DNA from: Ignavibacteriaceae bacterium
GTDB taxonomy: Bacteria; Bacteroidota; Ignavibacteria; Ignavibacteriales; Ignavibacteriaceae
NCBI GenBank assembly: GCA_025455085.1
Contig: JALONF010000170.1
Span: 1 to 5,887, forward strand
Direction of reading: 5' to 3'
Length of the DNA: 5,887 bases
The notes beneath the pieces were generated by a model. The model worked only from the letters and a program-made list of their open reading frames with translations. It ran no database searches and had not been told where the DNA came from. Positions 1 through 5,887 of this stretch are shown in pieces (position 1 is the stretch's first letter; the number at the start of each line of letters is the position of its first letter). The position numbers were made by a program, and so were the translations under genes.

Positions 1-1065
1 TGCAGCTAAACCTGATATGATTTGATTGTAACCATCTCTCAGTGCTGTATACGCAGCTATTTCAGTTGGATCCAGTACCAGATTATTCGGGAATGGATTT
101 TCTGGAGTTAATCCAAACGGTTTCGTGATATCAACACCGGAAGGAACAGGAATATTATTATCAGTATAATATTTGCCCGTTGTGTTGCCCAATAACCCTG
201 CTGCTGATGAACCGCTTAACGTAATAAAAACATTTTTATTTATTAAATCAGTTGGCGTTGCAACAGAAACACCAGGGGCACCAGTAGTTTGATATACTAA
301 ACCTACCGCTCCCGGAATGTTCTGGATCGCTTGCCCAACTCCGGGACCAACAGTATTGAAATAAGGAAATACTAATGCGTTGGGGATGCTTCCTAGAACA
401 ATCTTAGCTCCGGTTGAATTTAATGCTGTTAATATTTGCGTATATTGAGTTTGAAATACAGCAGGATCAGTTGGTGGAAATAATCCTCCCCTTGTCGCAA
501 AAGCAAGTATATCATTATTACCTATCCACAATGTAATGAATGTAGGCTGTTGAGCGATTGTTAGTTCTAGCTGTGTTCCTAGCCCTCTCAGCACGGCATT
601 AAAGAGCGGATTAGGAGAGCCGAAATTAGCTGTATAGCAAGTGTTAGCGCTTCTTGCATTTAGAACATCATATAAAAACGCACCTTTGATTCCAAGATTA
701 TTATAAGGTGCAGGATATGTTAAGTTAGTTGGAGTGCCCTGTTCCGGATTAACATAAGTGCTAAATGGACTAAGTGAAGCAATTTCTAATCTACCGCCAG
801 TTCCAGGATCACTGAAAGTAGCTTGAGCATAAGTTGTTCCAACCTGCTTAGCAATTAGATTTCCAAAGGAATACATCTGAGCAGATTCAAAAACAGACGA
901 TGACTGTTCACCCATTGTAAGACTATTACCGATTGAAACAAATCTTGTGAAATCAGCGGAACCGAGATTCATAACCGGCGCCGTTAATTCATTATAATCT
1001 TCACATCCGATTACAGCTAATGCAATAATAGAAAGAAGACTTAAGGATATAATTATTTTTTTCAT
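1..1065 (-). CDS. SGNH/GDSL-family hydrolase lipoprotein, 3' end outside the window
   Basis: Probable secreted esterase or lipase, anchored by lipid in the outer membrane. The frame is open from the ATG at 1065 to the window edge (355 codons, no stop). Residues 1-20 are a lipoprotein signal peptide (MKK, hydrophobic core, lipobox VIGC) with lipidated Cys21, followed by acidic Glu22-Asp23. SGNH block I is GNSLT at 46-50, with presumed nucleophile Ser48 and the usual Asp of GDSL replaced by Asn. Block II is NLGIKG at 123-128 (Gly125). Block III is GNND at 182-185. The block V Asp/His pair should lie just past the window edge, so the full catalytic set cannot be confirmed. The start is fixed by a near-perfect Shine-Dalgarno. 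It follows the FadL-like gene by 16 nt and is probably co-transcribed with it. Fold assignment is fairly secure; the substrate is unknown and could be lipid, carbohydrate acetyl ester or another ester. Confidence 0.85.
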   Translation of the reverse strand, partial: MKKIIISLSLLSIIALAVIGCEDYNELTAPVMNLGSADFTRFVSIGNSLTMGEQSSSVFESAQMYSFGNLIAKQVGTTYAQATFSDPGTGGRLEIASLSPFSTYVNPEQGTPTNLTYPAPYNNLGIKGAFLYDVLNARSANTCYTANFGSPNPLFNAVLRGLGTQLELTIAQQPTFITLWIGNNDILAFATRGGLFPPTDPAVFQTQYTQILTALNSTGAKIVLGSIPNALVFPYFNTVGPGVGQAIQNIPGAVGLVYQTTGAPGVSVATPTDLINKNVFITLSGSSAAGLLGNTTGKYYTDNNIPVPSGVDITKPFGLTPENPFPNNLVLDPTEIAAYTALRDGYNQIISGLAA

Positions 1066-1071
1066 TTTTTT

Positions 1072-1080
1072 CCTCCTTCT
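1072..1080 (-). promoter_or_regulatory. Ribosome binding site of the SGNH lipoprotein gene
   Basis: The minus strand reads AGAAGGAGG, ending 6 nt before the ATG at 1065. It lies entirely in the 16-nt gap after the stop codon of the preceding gene. This near-perfect Shine-Dalgarno at good spacing sets the start and suggests efficient independent initiation. Confidence 0.88.
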
Positions 1081-1081
1081 A

Positions 1082-2344
1082 TTAAAAGTTGTAAGTTAAA
1101 CTAAATGAAAGCAAGCTAGCTGAAGAATTATATGTTCCGTTAAACTTGGAAGCCGATTCCTCATTGCCCTCTTCGTAGGGTGTATAAATTTCTCGCGAGT
1201 CTGTCACTGTCAGTTCAGATGATCTTATAAACAGGTACGAAGCACTGACACCGAAATTTTCAGATACCTTTGCATCTACACCAAAGCTAAGGCCTAACCT
1301 GTCAGCATCTGGTAGAGATGGACTTAAATATTCCGGTTGAACCGGCATCTTATCAAAATAAATTCCACCAAGAAAAGCTAACTGTTTGTCTAGAAAGTAT
1401 TCAGCACCAAACCTGATTGCATAAGTGTCTTCGTAATCTCTTGGACGCGATATATCATCGTATGCAGCATCTTCAAAATCGACAGCTAACACATCATAAC
1501 TTGACCAGCCGACCCATTGAAAATCTGCTGATAATTGGAGCTGCTCGATAACCCTATATCCTATTCCTCCCTGTATGTTCATTGGTGTTGTGAGTTCTGC
1601 AGATATATTTCCAGTAGGTAGTAAAGCTGCAAGCTGCTCAGCTCCTGTAGCTGTTGCCGTTCCTTCAAATCCGTAATCGACTTCACTCCTGAAGGATGCA
1701 CCTATTGATAAGCCTTCTGCAGGTTTCCACATAATCCCTGCATTGTAACCAAAAGCTGATTTATCATCGCCTTCGAGATGAATAAAAGCATCACCTTCAA
1801 AGGGAGATTGAGAATTTGCTTGGGCGATAATAACCTCGGCAAAGCTATATGAGCCGCCAATGCTGATTGATAGATTATCCATAATAGCCCACGAAATTAC
1901 TAGTGGAAATGAAATTGTTTGCAGCTCAGTTTCAACTGCTAAGTATCTTCCCATCCAGTCTTCACGCCATTTTGTTCCCAATCCAAATGGAACAGAGACT
2001 CCAAGGCCAAACGAGAAGGCATTGGAAATTTTATGAGAAGCAAAAAAATGGGGAGGCACAAAAGTCTGACTTATCATAGTAGATTTATCAATAGCGGGAG
2101 AAACACCTCTAAACGAAGTGCTGGGTCCGATGATAGCTGTTCCCAGAAGCAAATTAGTTCCTTCCAGATAGCTTAATCCGGCACCGTTCCAGTAAACAGC
2201 CGAAGCATCATTAACAATCGCTGTGAATGCACCTCCAAGCCCCATAGGTTTTGCCCCATGTTCATTTAGCTGAAATCCGCCAGCCAGTATGATTCCTGGA
2301 AATACTCCCAGTATCATCAGGATGATGTAAACATGCTTTTTCAA
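1082..2344 (-). CDS. OmpP1/FadL/TodX-family outer-membrane transport protein
   Basis: Outer-membrane beta-barrel of the family that lets long-chain fatty acids or other hydrophobic molecules (TodX: aromatics) diffuse into the periplasm. It has 420 residues, close to E. coli FadL. Residues 1-21 are a signal peptide with likely cleavage after ILA21, giving a mature N-terminus GGFQLNEHG typical of the family. The N-terminal hatch follows (GLGGAFTAIVNDASAVYWNGAGL, shown here as the family segment at 35-57), with NGA at 53-55 where most relatives have NPA. The rest alternates short aromatic-rich strands and loops and ends in SLTYNF, whose terminal Phe fits the BAM recognition signal. The start is TTG: an in-frame stop lies at 2378-2380, no ATG or GTG follows it before the signal peptide, and a GGAGG sits 7 nt upstream. 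It lies 49 nt after the carrier gene and 16 nt before the lipoprotein gene. Family is sure; substrate is not. Confidence 0.93.
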   Translation of the reverse strand: MKKHVYIILMILGVFPGIILAGGFQLNEHGAKPMGLGGAFTAIVNDASAVYWNGAGLSYLEGTNLLLGTAIIGPSTSFRGVSPAIDKSTMISQTFVPPHFFASHKISNAFSFGLGVSVPFGLGTKWREDWMGRYLAVETELQTISFPLVISWAIMDNLSISIGGSYSFAEVIIAQANSQSPFEGDAFIHLEGDDKSAFGYNAGIMWKPAEGLSIGASFRSEVDYGFEGTATATGAEQLAALLPTGNISAELTTPMNIQGGIGYRVIEQLQLSADFQWVGWSSYDVLAVDFEDAAYDDISRPRDYEDTYAIRFGAEYFLDKQLAFLGGIYFDKMPVQPEYLSPSLPDADRLGLSFGVDAKVSENFGVSASYLFIRSSELTVTDSREIYTPYEEGNEESASKFNGTYNSSASLLSFSLTYNF

Positions 2345-2393
2345 ATGAATCCCTCCTAATTGAGTTAATAGATTATGTTAGTTATGAAAATAT
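2345..2393 (-). other. 49-nt spacer between the carrier protein and OmpP1/FadL genes
   Basis: This is the longest non-coding gap in the window. It is AT-rich and carries the Shine-Dalgarno of the downstream gene. I see no convincing hairpin with a T-run, and no clear Bacteroidetes-type promoter (TTTG at -33 with TAnnTTTG at -7). A weak promoter for the two envelope genes cannot be excluded, but read-through from the carboxylase genes is the simpler view. Confidence 0.5.
2352..2356 (-). promoter_or_regulatory. Ribosome binding site deciding a TTG start (OmpP1/FadL gene)
   Basis: GGAGG within AGGAGGG on the minus strand, 7 nt before the TTG at 2342-2344. No ATG or GTG is in frame between the upstream stop (2378-2380) and the signal peptide, so this strong Shine-Dalgarno supports TTG as the real initiator. 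Confidence 0.85.
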
Positions 2394-2897
2394 TTATCCA
2401 ATAGTAAAAAGATTGAATCCTTTTTCTACTGCTGAACCCTCTTTAACAAAAACTTCTTCAATGATTCCTGATGCGGGTGCTTTCAAATCATTTTCCATTT
2501 TCATTGCTTCTAAAATAATTACTGATTCACCCTGTTCAACTTGTTCTCCCACATTTTTTTTAATCTTCAAAATTAGCCCCGGCATAGGAGCTTTTACGTT
2601 CATATGATGGTGATGAAAGCCTGCTGAACTTTCCAGCAATTTAAAAGCTTTTTCCTGTAATGCGGTTCTTACAATTACTTCAGATTGATAACCTTGAACC
2701 AATACTTTAAAAAGATCACTATTTAATCTTTCTGATGTGAGCTCATATACTTTGTTATTCAACTTCAAAATGAACGAATGATCACATACAGGAAAAAGTT
2801 CATAAATGAACTTTTCATCATCTACTGTTAACTCATTTTCATTGAGAACTTTTATATTTATCTTTGAGTTGTCGACACTCACCACAAAATCATTCAT
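2394..2897 (-). CDS. Biotin carboxyl carrier protein of an acyl-CoA carboxylase
   Basis: Cytoplasmic carrier that shuttles carboxyl-biotin from the biotin carboxylase to a carboxyltransferase. Using the ATG at 2897 it has 167 residues. Residues 1 to about 90 are predicted beta-rich and have no motif I can name; they may match the beta-barrel of the BT domain found in PCC/MCC alpha chains. A four-histidine run (95-98) leads into the C-terminal biotinyl domain (about 99-167): KAPMPG at the start, the biotinylation motif EAMKMEN with target Lys133, then KAPASG, and GFNLFTIG at the end. An in-frame ATG at 2942 would add 15 residues, but it has no Shine-Dalgarno and lies deep in the upstream gene. 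The 2897 start has AGGA 8 nt upstream and overlaps the carboxylase stop by 8 nt, the usual mark of translational coupling and equal expression. Confidence 0.93.
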   Translation of the reverse strand: MNDFVVSVDNSKINIKVLNENELTVDDEKFIYELFPVCDHSFILKLNNKVYELTSERLNSDLFKVLVQGYQSEVIVRTALQEKAFKLLESSAGFHHHHMNVKAPMPGLILKIKKNVGEQVEQGESVIILEAMKMENDLKAPASGIIEEVFVKEGSAVEKGFNLFTIG

Positions 2898-4386
2898 ACA
2901 TCTGTTCCTGCCAATGATTAAGCGAATCTGTTTGCCCGGCATGCAGTTTATTAATTGATGATTTCGATTTTAATATCGCTGCAAATATAGCTGAGACTCT
3001 TTCAATTTCCTTAATATATTTTATGTCAGCTTGACTCATAAGATTTTGCATAAACTCATCGTTGAGGAAGTTAATATCGAACTCCCCTTTCCTGAAGGAA
3101 GGATGATCGATAATGATTTTCAGAAATGAAACGTTCGTGATCAATCCACCGATCACATATTCAGATAGAGCTCTCAACATTCTACTAATGGCAGATTCAC
3201 GGGTATCAGACCAACTGACAAGCTTTGAAATCAATGGATCATAATGAACTGTAATTTGCGAACCACTATCAAATCCTGAATCAACACGAACTCCCGGTCC
3301 GGATGGAGGGATATAACGGATAAGAGTTCCTGTTGACGGTAAAAAATTATTGGAAGGATCTTCAGCATAAATTCTACACTCGATGGCATGACCATTTATT
3401 TTTAAATCACTTTGCTTGAATGAAAGATTATTTCCAGCCGCAACTGAAATCTGTTCCTTAACTAAATCAAGTCCCGTTATTAATTCAGTTACAGGATGTT
3501 CAACCTGTAATCTTGTATTCATCTCGAGGAAATAAAAATTCTTTTTTGAATCCATCAAAAATTCAACAGTTCCTGCATTGTAATATCCGCAGGCTTTTGC
3601 GGCTGCGACTGCAGCTGAAGTTATTTTTTTACGAGTTAATTCATCAACAAAAGATGATGGAGCTTCCTCGATTATTTTCTGATGCCGTCGCTGAATCGAA
3701 CACTCTCTCTCAAAAAGATGAACGTAATTTCCATGTTTGTCACCAAAGATCTGAACTTCAATATGGCGTGGGTTTTCAACATATTTTTCAATGTAGATAT
3801 CATCATTAGCAAAAGATTTTAATGCTTCCCTCTTTGTGGCTTCAAATGCAGATTCAAATTCATCGCTCGAAGAAATCTTTCTCATTCCTTTTCCGCCGCC
3901 GCCTGCTGCTGCCTTAAGTAAAACAGGATATCCAATTTCTTTTGAAATTATTAATCCATCTTTTACAGATTCAATTGCTTCTGTCGTACCCGGAACAATA
4001 GGAACTTTATTTTTGTCCATCAACTTACGGGCTTCTGTTTTACTGCCCATCAGCGAAACTGATTTTGAAGAAGGACCGATGAAAGTAATTCTATTTTTCT
4101 CAAGAGCTTTAATAAAATCAGCATTTTCAGAAAAGAAACCATAACCGGGATGGATAGCATCGGCGCCAATATCCTTGGCTAGTCTTATAATTTTTTCTTT
4201 GTTAAGATATGAATCGTGTGCGGGGGAATTTCCGATGTAGCAGCTCTCGTCAGCCATTCGTGTGTGGAGTGAAGTTTTGTCAGCGTCTGAATAGATTGCA
4301 GCAGATTTAATTCCAAGCTCATTGCAAGCCCTGATAACTCTTACGGCAATTTCGCCTCTGTTTGCAATTAAAATTTTATTAAACAA
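2890..4386 (-). CDS. Biotin carboxylase subunit of an acyl-CoA carboxylase (propionyl-/methylcrotonyl-CoA carboxylase type)
   Basis: ATP-grasp enzyme that carboxylates biotin on the carrier protein with ATP and bicarbonate, in the cytoplasm. It has 498 residues. The N-terminal domain opens with KILIANRGEIAVRVIRA. The ATP-grasp glycine loop is AAGGGGKGMR at 160-169. RRHQKIIEEAPS (233-244) holds the catalytic Lys237, and EMNTRLQVEHPVTE (288-301) holds metal ligand Glu288, Arg292 and Glu296. ECRIYAEDP follows, with Arg338. All expected active-site residues are present. The segment TVHYDPLISKLVSW (379-392) and the ending HPSFRKGEFDINFL resemble PCC/MCC alpha chains more than housekeeping AccC, which usually has YYDSMIGKLI here. 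About 50 residues follow the catalytic fold and may be the first part of a BT domain. The start is TTG, 7 nt after the mutS2 stop: an in-frame stop (4399-4401) leaves no other start before Met43. The acyl-CoA substrate cannot be told without the carboxyltransferase, which is not in the window. Confidence 0.93.
   Translation of the reverse strand: MFNKILIANRGEIAVRVIRACNELGIKSAAIYSDADKTSLHTRMADESCYIGNSPAHDSYLNKEKIIRLAKDIGADAIHPGYGFFSENADFIKALEKNRITFIGPSSKSVSLMGSKTEARKLMDKNKVPIVPGTTEAIESVKDGLIISKEIGYPVLLKAAAGGGGKGMRKISSSDEFESAFEATKREALKSFANDDIYIEKYVENPRHIEVQIFGDKHGNYVHLFERECSIQRRHQKIIEEAPSSFVDELTRKKITSAAVAAAKACGYYNAGTVEFLMDSKKNFYFLEMNTRLQVEHPVTELITGLDLVKEQISVAAGNNLSFKQSDLKINGHAIECRIYAEDPSNNFLPSTGTLIRYIPPSGPGVRVDSGFDSGSQITVHYDPLISKLVSWSDTRESAISRMLRALSEYVIGGLITNVSFLKIIIDHPSFRKGEFDINFLNDEFMQNLMSQADIKYIKEIERVSAIFAAILKSKSSINKLHAGQTDSLNHWQEQMYE
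2906..2909 (-). promoter_or_regulatory. Ribosome binding site inside the biotin carboxylase gene, for the carrier protein
   Basis: AGGA within CAGGAACAG on the minus strand, 8 nt before the ATG at 2895-2897. It lies in the last codons of the carboxylase gene. It favours this ATG over the in-frame ATG at 2942, and with the ATGAATGA stop/start overlap it points to coupled translation. Confidence 0.65.
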
Positions 4387-4393
4387 TCCCGCC

Positions 4394-5887
4394 CTACTTT
4401 AATTCGACTATTGTGATACCCTCCCCGCCAAATTCGATTGGTGCAAAATAATAATTCTTTACCTTTTCATGCTTATCAAGTATGTCTTTAACTGTTTTTT
4501 TTAGAACCCCGGTACCTTTACCGTGAAGAATCTCAACCCGTTGCTGCCCTGTCATATAGGAATCATCGATAAATTTAAGAATTTCAAAATCAGATTCTTC
4601 AGGTTTCCTGCCTCTTATATCAAGTCGATAGTTAGTAATGGTTTGACTAATATTATAATGATGAGTCACCGGCATTTGCTCACTCTTTGAAAGTGCTGGG
4701 ATTAAATCCTGCATATCAACCTGCATTTTAATTGAACCAGACTCAATAAGCGCCTTGCTTCTCTCCTTATCAATCAGAATAATCCTGCCTGATGTAGTAG
4801 TGTTTTTTATTGACACAAAACTCCCAATGCTAAAATCAGATATATTTATTTCTTTTGCAACCTCTGGCGAATAAAGCTCTTCTGTTTCAGTTTTGAGTTC
4901 AACTATGATTTTCTTTGCCTCTTTAATCACTTCTTTTTGTGCACCTGATTCGCGAATCTGTTTAATGACGCCTTCAACTTTTTTATTTACATCTTTAAGA
5001 AATTCCTCTGCGTCTGATTTAGCTTTTTTCAGTATTTCTTTTTTCTCTTTTTCCAGCCTTTCAATATTGGTTTTATATAATCCAGACAAACCTGATAACC
5101 TTGTATTTTCAATCTCAAGCTGTTTCAGTTTCTCTTCCAGCTTGTTAGATTTTTCTTCAAGCTCTGATAGAAAGACTTCCAGTTTGTACTTGTCGCTATC
5201 CATGAATTTTGAAGCTATTTGAATTAGTTCATCATTAATCCCAATTCTTCTGGCAATTTCAAAAGCATAGCTAGAACCAGGTACTCCAATTTTAAATTTA
5301 TAAGTGGGCTTAAGCTGCTCGTGATCGAATTCCATCGCAGCATTAATGAATTTATCTTCATCATTAGCAATAATCTTCAAGCTGCCATGATGAGTTGATG
5401 CTAAAACCAATGCTCCCTTACCTCGCAGTTTTAAAAGAATTGCAGCGGCAAGTGCCGAACCTTCAGCAGGATCAGTTCCTGTTCCGATTTCATCCAGCAG
5501 CACAAGTGAATTCTCATCAGCTTTTAATAGAATATTTTTAAGATTATTTAAATGCGAGCTGAAGGTTGATAGATCATCTTCAAGAGATTGTTCATCGCCG
5601 ATGTCGATTAAAATGTTTTTGAATAAATGAAAATTAGAATCAGCATGAACCGGAATATGAATACCAGATTGAAGAAGCAAAGAAAGTAAACCAATTGTCT
5701 TCAATACAACAGTTTTGCCTCCAGCATTCGGGCCGGTTATTACTATTATTTTTTGTCCATCCAGCTTAAAGTTTAAAGGAACAGCTGCTTCCCTTCCGAG
5801 TTTTTTAAGCAAGACCGGATGCCGTGCATCATTTACATAAAAACTTTTTGTATTATTTATTGAAGGAAATGAGCCCATAATTTCGAT
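4394..5887 (-). CDS. mutS2: Endonuclease MutS2, 5' end outside the window
   Basis: MutS-family ATPase with a C-terminal Smr domain. Family members suppress recombination by acting on branched DNA, and in Bacillus subtilis MutS2 also binds collided ribosomes and splits them. The frame runs open through the right edge, so the ATG at 5876-5878 is internal. The window holds 497 codons of a protein usually near 780 residues; the N-terminal core and clamp, roughly 285 residues, are missing only because of the cut. Counting from that internal Met: Walker A GPNAGGKT 49-56, Walker B LVLLDEIGTGTDP 125-137, H-loop STHH 161-164, Lys/Glu-rich coiled coil about 230-330, a small beta region about 345-395 with KOW-like character, and an Smr domain about 417-494 with LDIRG (419-423) and HGKGTG (452-457). 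The C-terminus GGEGITIVELK is typical. All motifs look intact. The stop is TAG at 4394-4396, just before the biotin carboxylase gene. Confidence 0.96.
   Translation of the reverse strand: MEIMGSFPSINNTKSFYVNDARHPVLLKKLGREAAVPLNFKLDGQKIIVITGPNAGGKTVVLKTIGLLSLLLQSGIHIPVHADSNFHLFKNILIDIGDEQSLEDDLSTFSSHLNNLKNILLKADENSLVLLDEIGTGTDPAEGSALAAAILLKLRGKGALVLASTHHGSLKIIANDEDKFINAAMEFDHEQLKPTYKFKIGVPGSSYAFEIARRIGINDELIQIASKFMDSDKYKLEVFLSELEEKSNKLEEKLKQLEIENTRLSGLSGLYKTNIERLEKEKKEILKKAKSDAEEFLKDVNKKVEGVIKQIRESGAQKEVIKEAKKIIVELKTETEELYSPEVAKEINISDFSIGSFVSIKNTTTSGRIILIDKERSKALIESGSIKMQVDMQDLIPALSKSEQMPVTHHYNISQTITNYRLDIRGRKPEESDFEILKFIDDSYMTGQQRVEILHGKGTGVLKKTVKDILDKHEKVKNYYFAPIEFGGEGITIVELK

Noticed and set aside
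2345..2393. Rho-independent terminator after the carrier gene
   Set aside because: No GC-rich stem followed by a T-run is present. The only inverted match (CTAA/TTAG) is too short and AT-rich.
2413..2607. Plus-strand 64-codon open frame opposite the biotinyl domain
   Set aside because: It is antisense to the conserved biotinyl domain, has low complexity and no recognisable motif.
2895..2942. Upstream in-frame ATG at 2942 as the start of the carrier protein (182 residues)
   Set aside because: It has no Shine-Dalgarno, would overlap the carboxylase gene by 53 nt, and adds a basic segment with no family resemblance. The ATG at 2897 has AGGA at 8 nt and the classic stop/start overlap.
2893..2942. 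Programmed frameshift fusing the carboxylase and carrier frames
   Set aside because: The frames do overlap and lie +1 apart, but I see no slippery heptamer or stimulatory stem. The Shine-Dalgarno plus overlapping start/stop explains expression more simply.
3513..4144. Plus-strand open frames opposite the biotin carboxylase gene (3513-3809 and 3836-4144)
   Set aside because: They lie wholly opposite a strongly conserved enzyme gene, and their translations show no family motif.
4893..5222. Plus-strand open frame of 109 codons rich in Ser and Phe
   Set aside because: It is the antisense of the MutS2 Lys/Glu-rich coiled coil: Glu and Lys codons read as Phe, Leu and Ser on the other strand. It has no recognisable domain.
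5876..5878. ATG at 5878 as the true start of a short MutS2-like protein
   Set aside because: The frame stays open to the window edge, and the sequence begins just before the ATPase domain as expected for the interior of a full-length MutS2.

Overview
The window holds five consecutive genes, all on the minus strand and tightly packed. In transcription order (high to low coordinate) they are mutS2 (5' end outside the window), a biotin carboxylase, a biotin carboxyl carrier protein, an OmpP1/FadL-family outer-membrane transporter, and an SGNH/GDSL hydrolase lipoprotein (3' end outside the window). The gaps are 7 nt, an 8-nt overlap, 49 nt and 16 nt. No terminator-like hairpin lies between any two genes, so one polycistronic transcript is plausible. 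There are no RNA genes, mobile elements, CRISPR arrays or long repeats, and no stretch over 300 bases lacks a gene.

Organism: the DNA is AT-rich. It encodes a Gram-negative outer-membrane barrel with a C-terminal Phe, and a lipoprotein with acidic residues right after the lipobox Cys and a GNSLT form of the SGNH block I, a variant I associate with Bacteroidetes/Ignavibacteria lipoproteins. Together with the separate carboxylase and carrier genes, this suggests the Bacteroidota/Ignavibacteriota/Chlorobiota group. This is inferred from gene style, not from a marker gene.

Regions: (1) 4394-5887 is the C-terminal two-thirds of MutS2: ATPase, coiled coil and Smr nuclease domain. (2) 2394-4386 holds the two halves of a biotin-dependent acyl-CoA carboxylase alpha component, with a translationally coupled ATGAATGA junction. 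Motifs favour the propionyl-/methylcrotonyl-CoA carboxylase type over the housekeeping AccC. No carboxyltransferase gene is in the window. (3) 1-2344 is an envelope pair: a FadL-like channel for hydrophobic compounds and a probable lipid-anchored esterase.

A reasonable reading is that the last four genes relate to acyl or fatty-acid metabolism: ester hydrolysis at the cell surface, uptake across the outer membrane, and carboxylation of an acyl-CoA. Each family is known. What stands out is the arrangement, two TTG starts, and a few family-motif deviations. I see no strong evidence for a new biological system.
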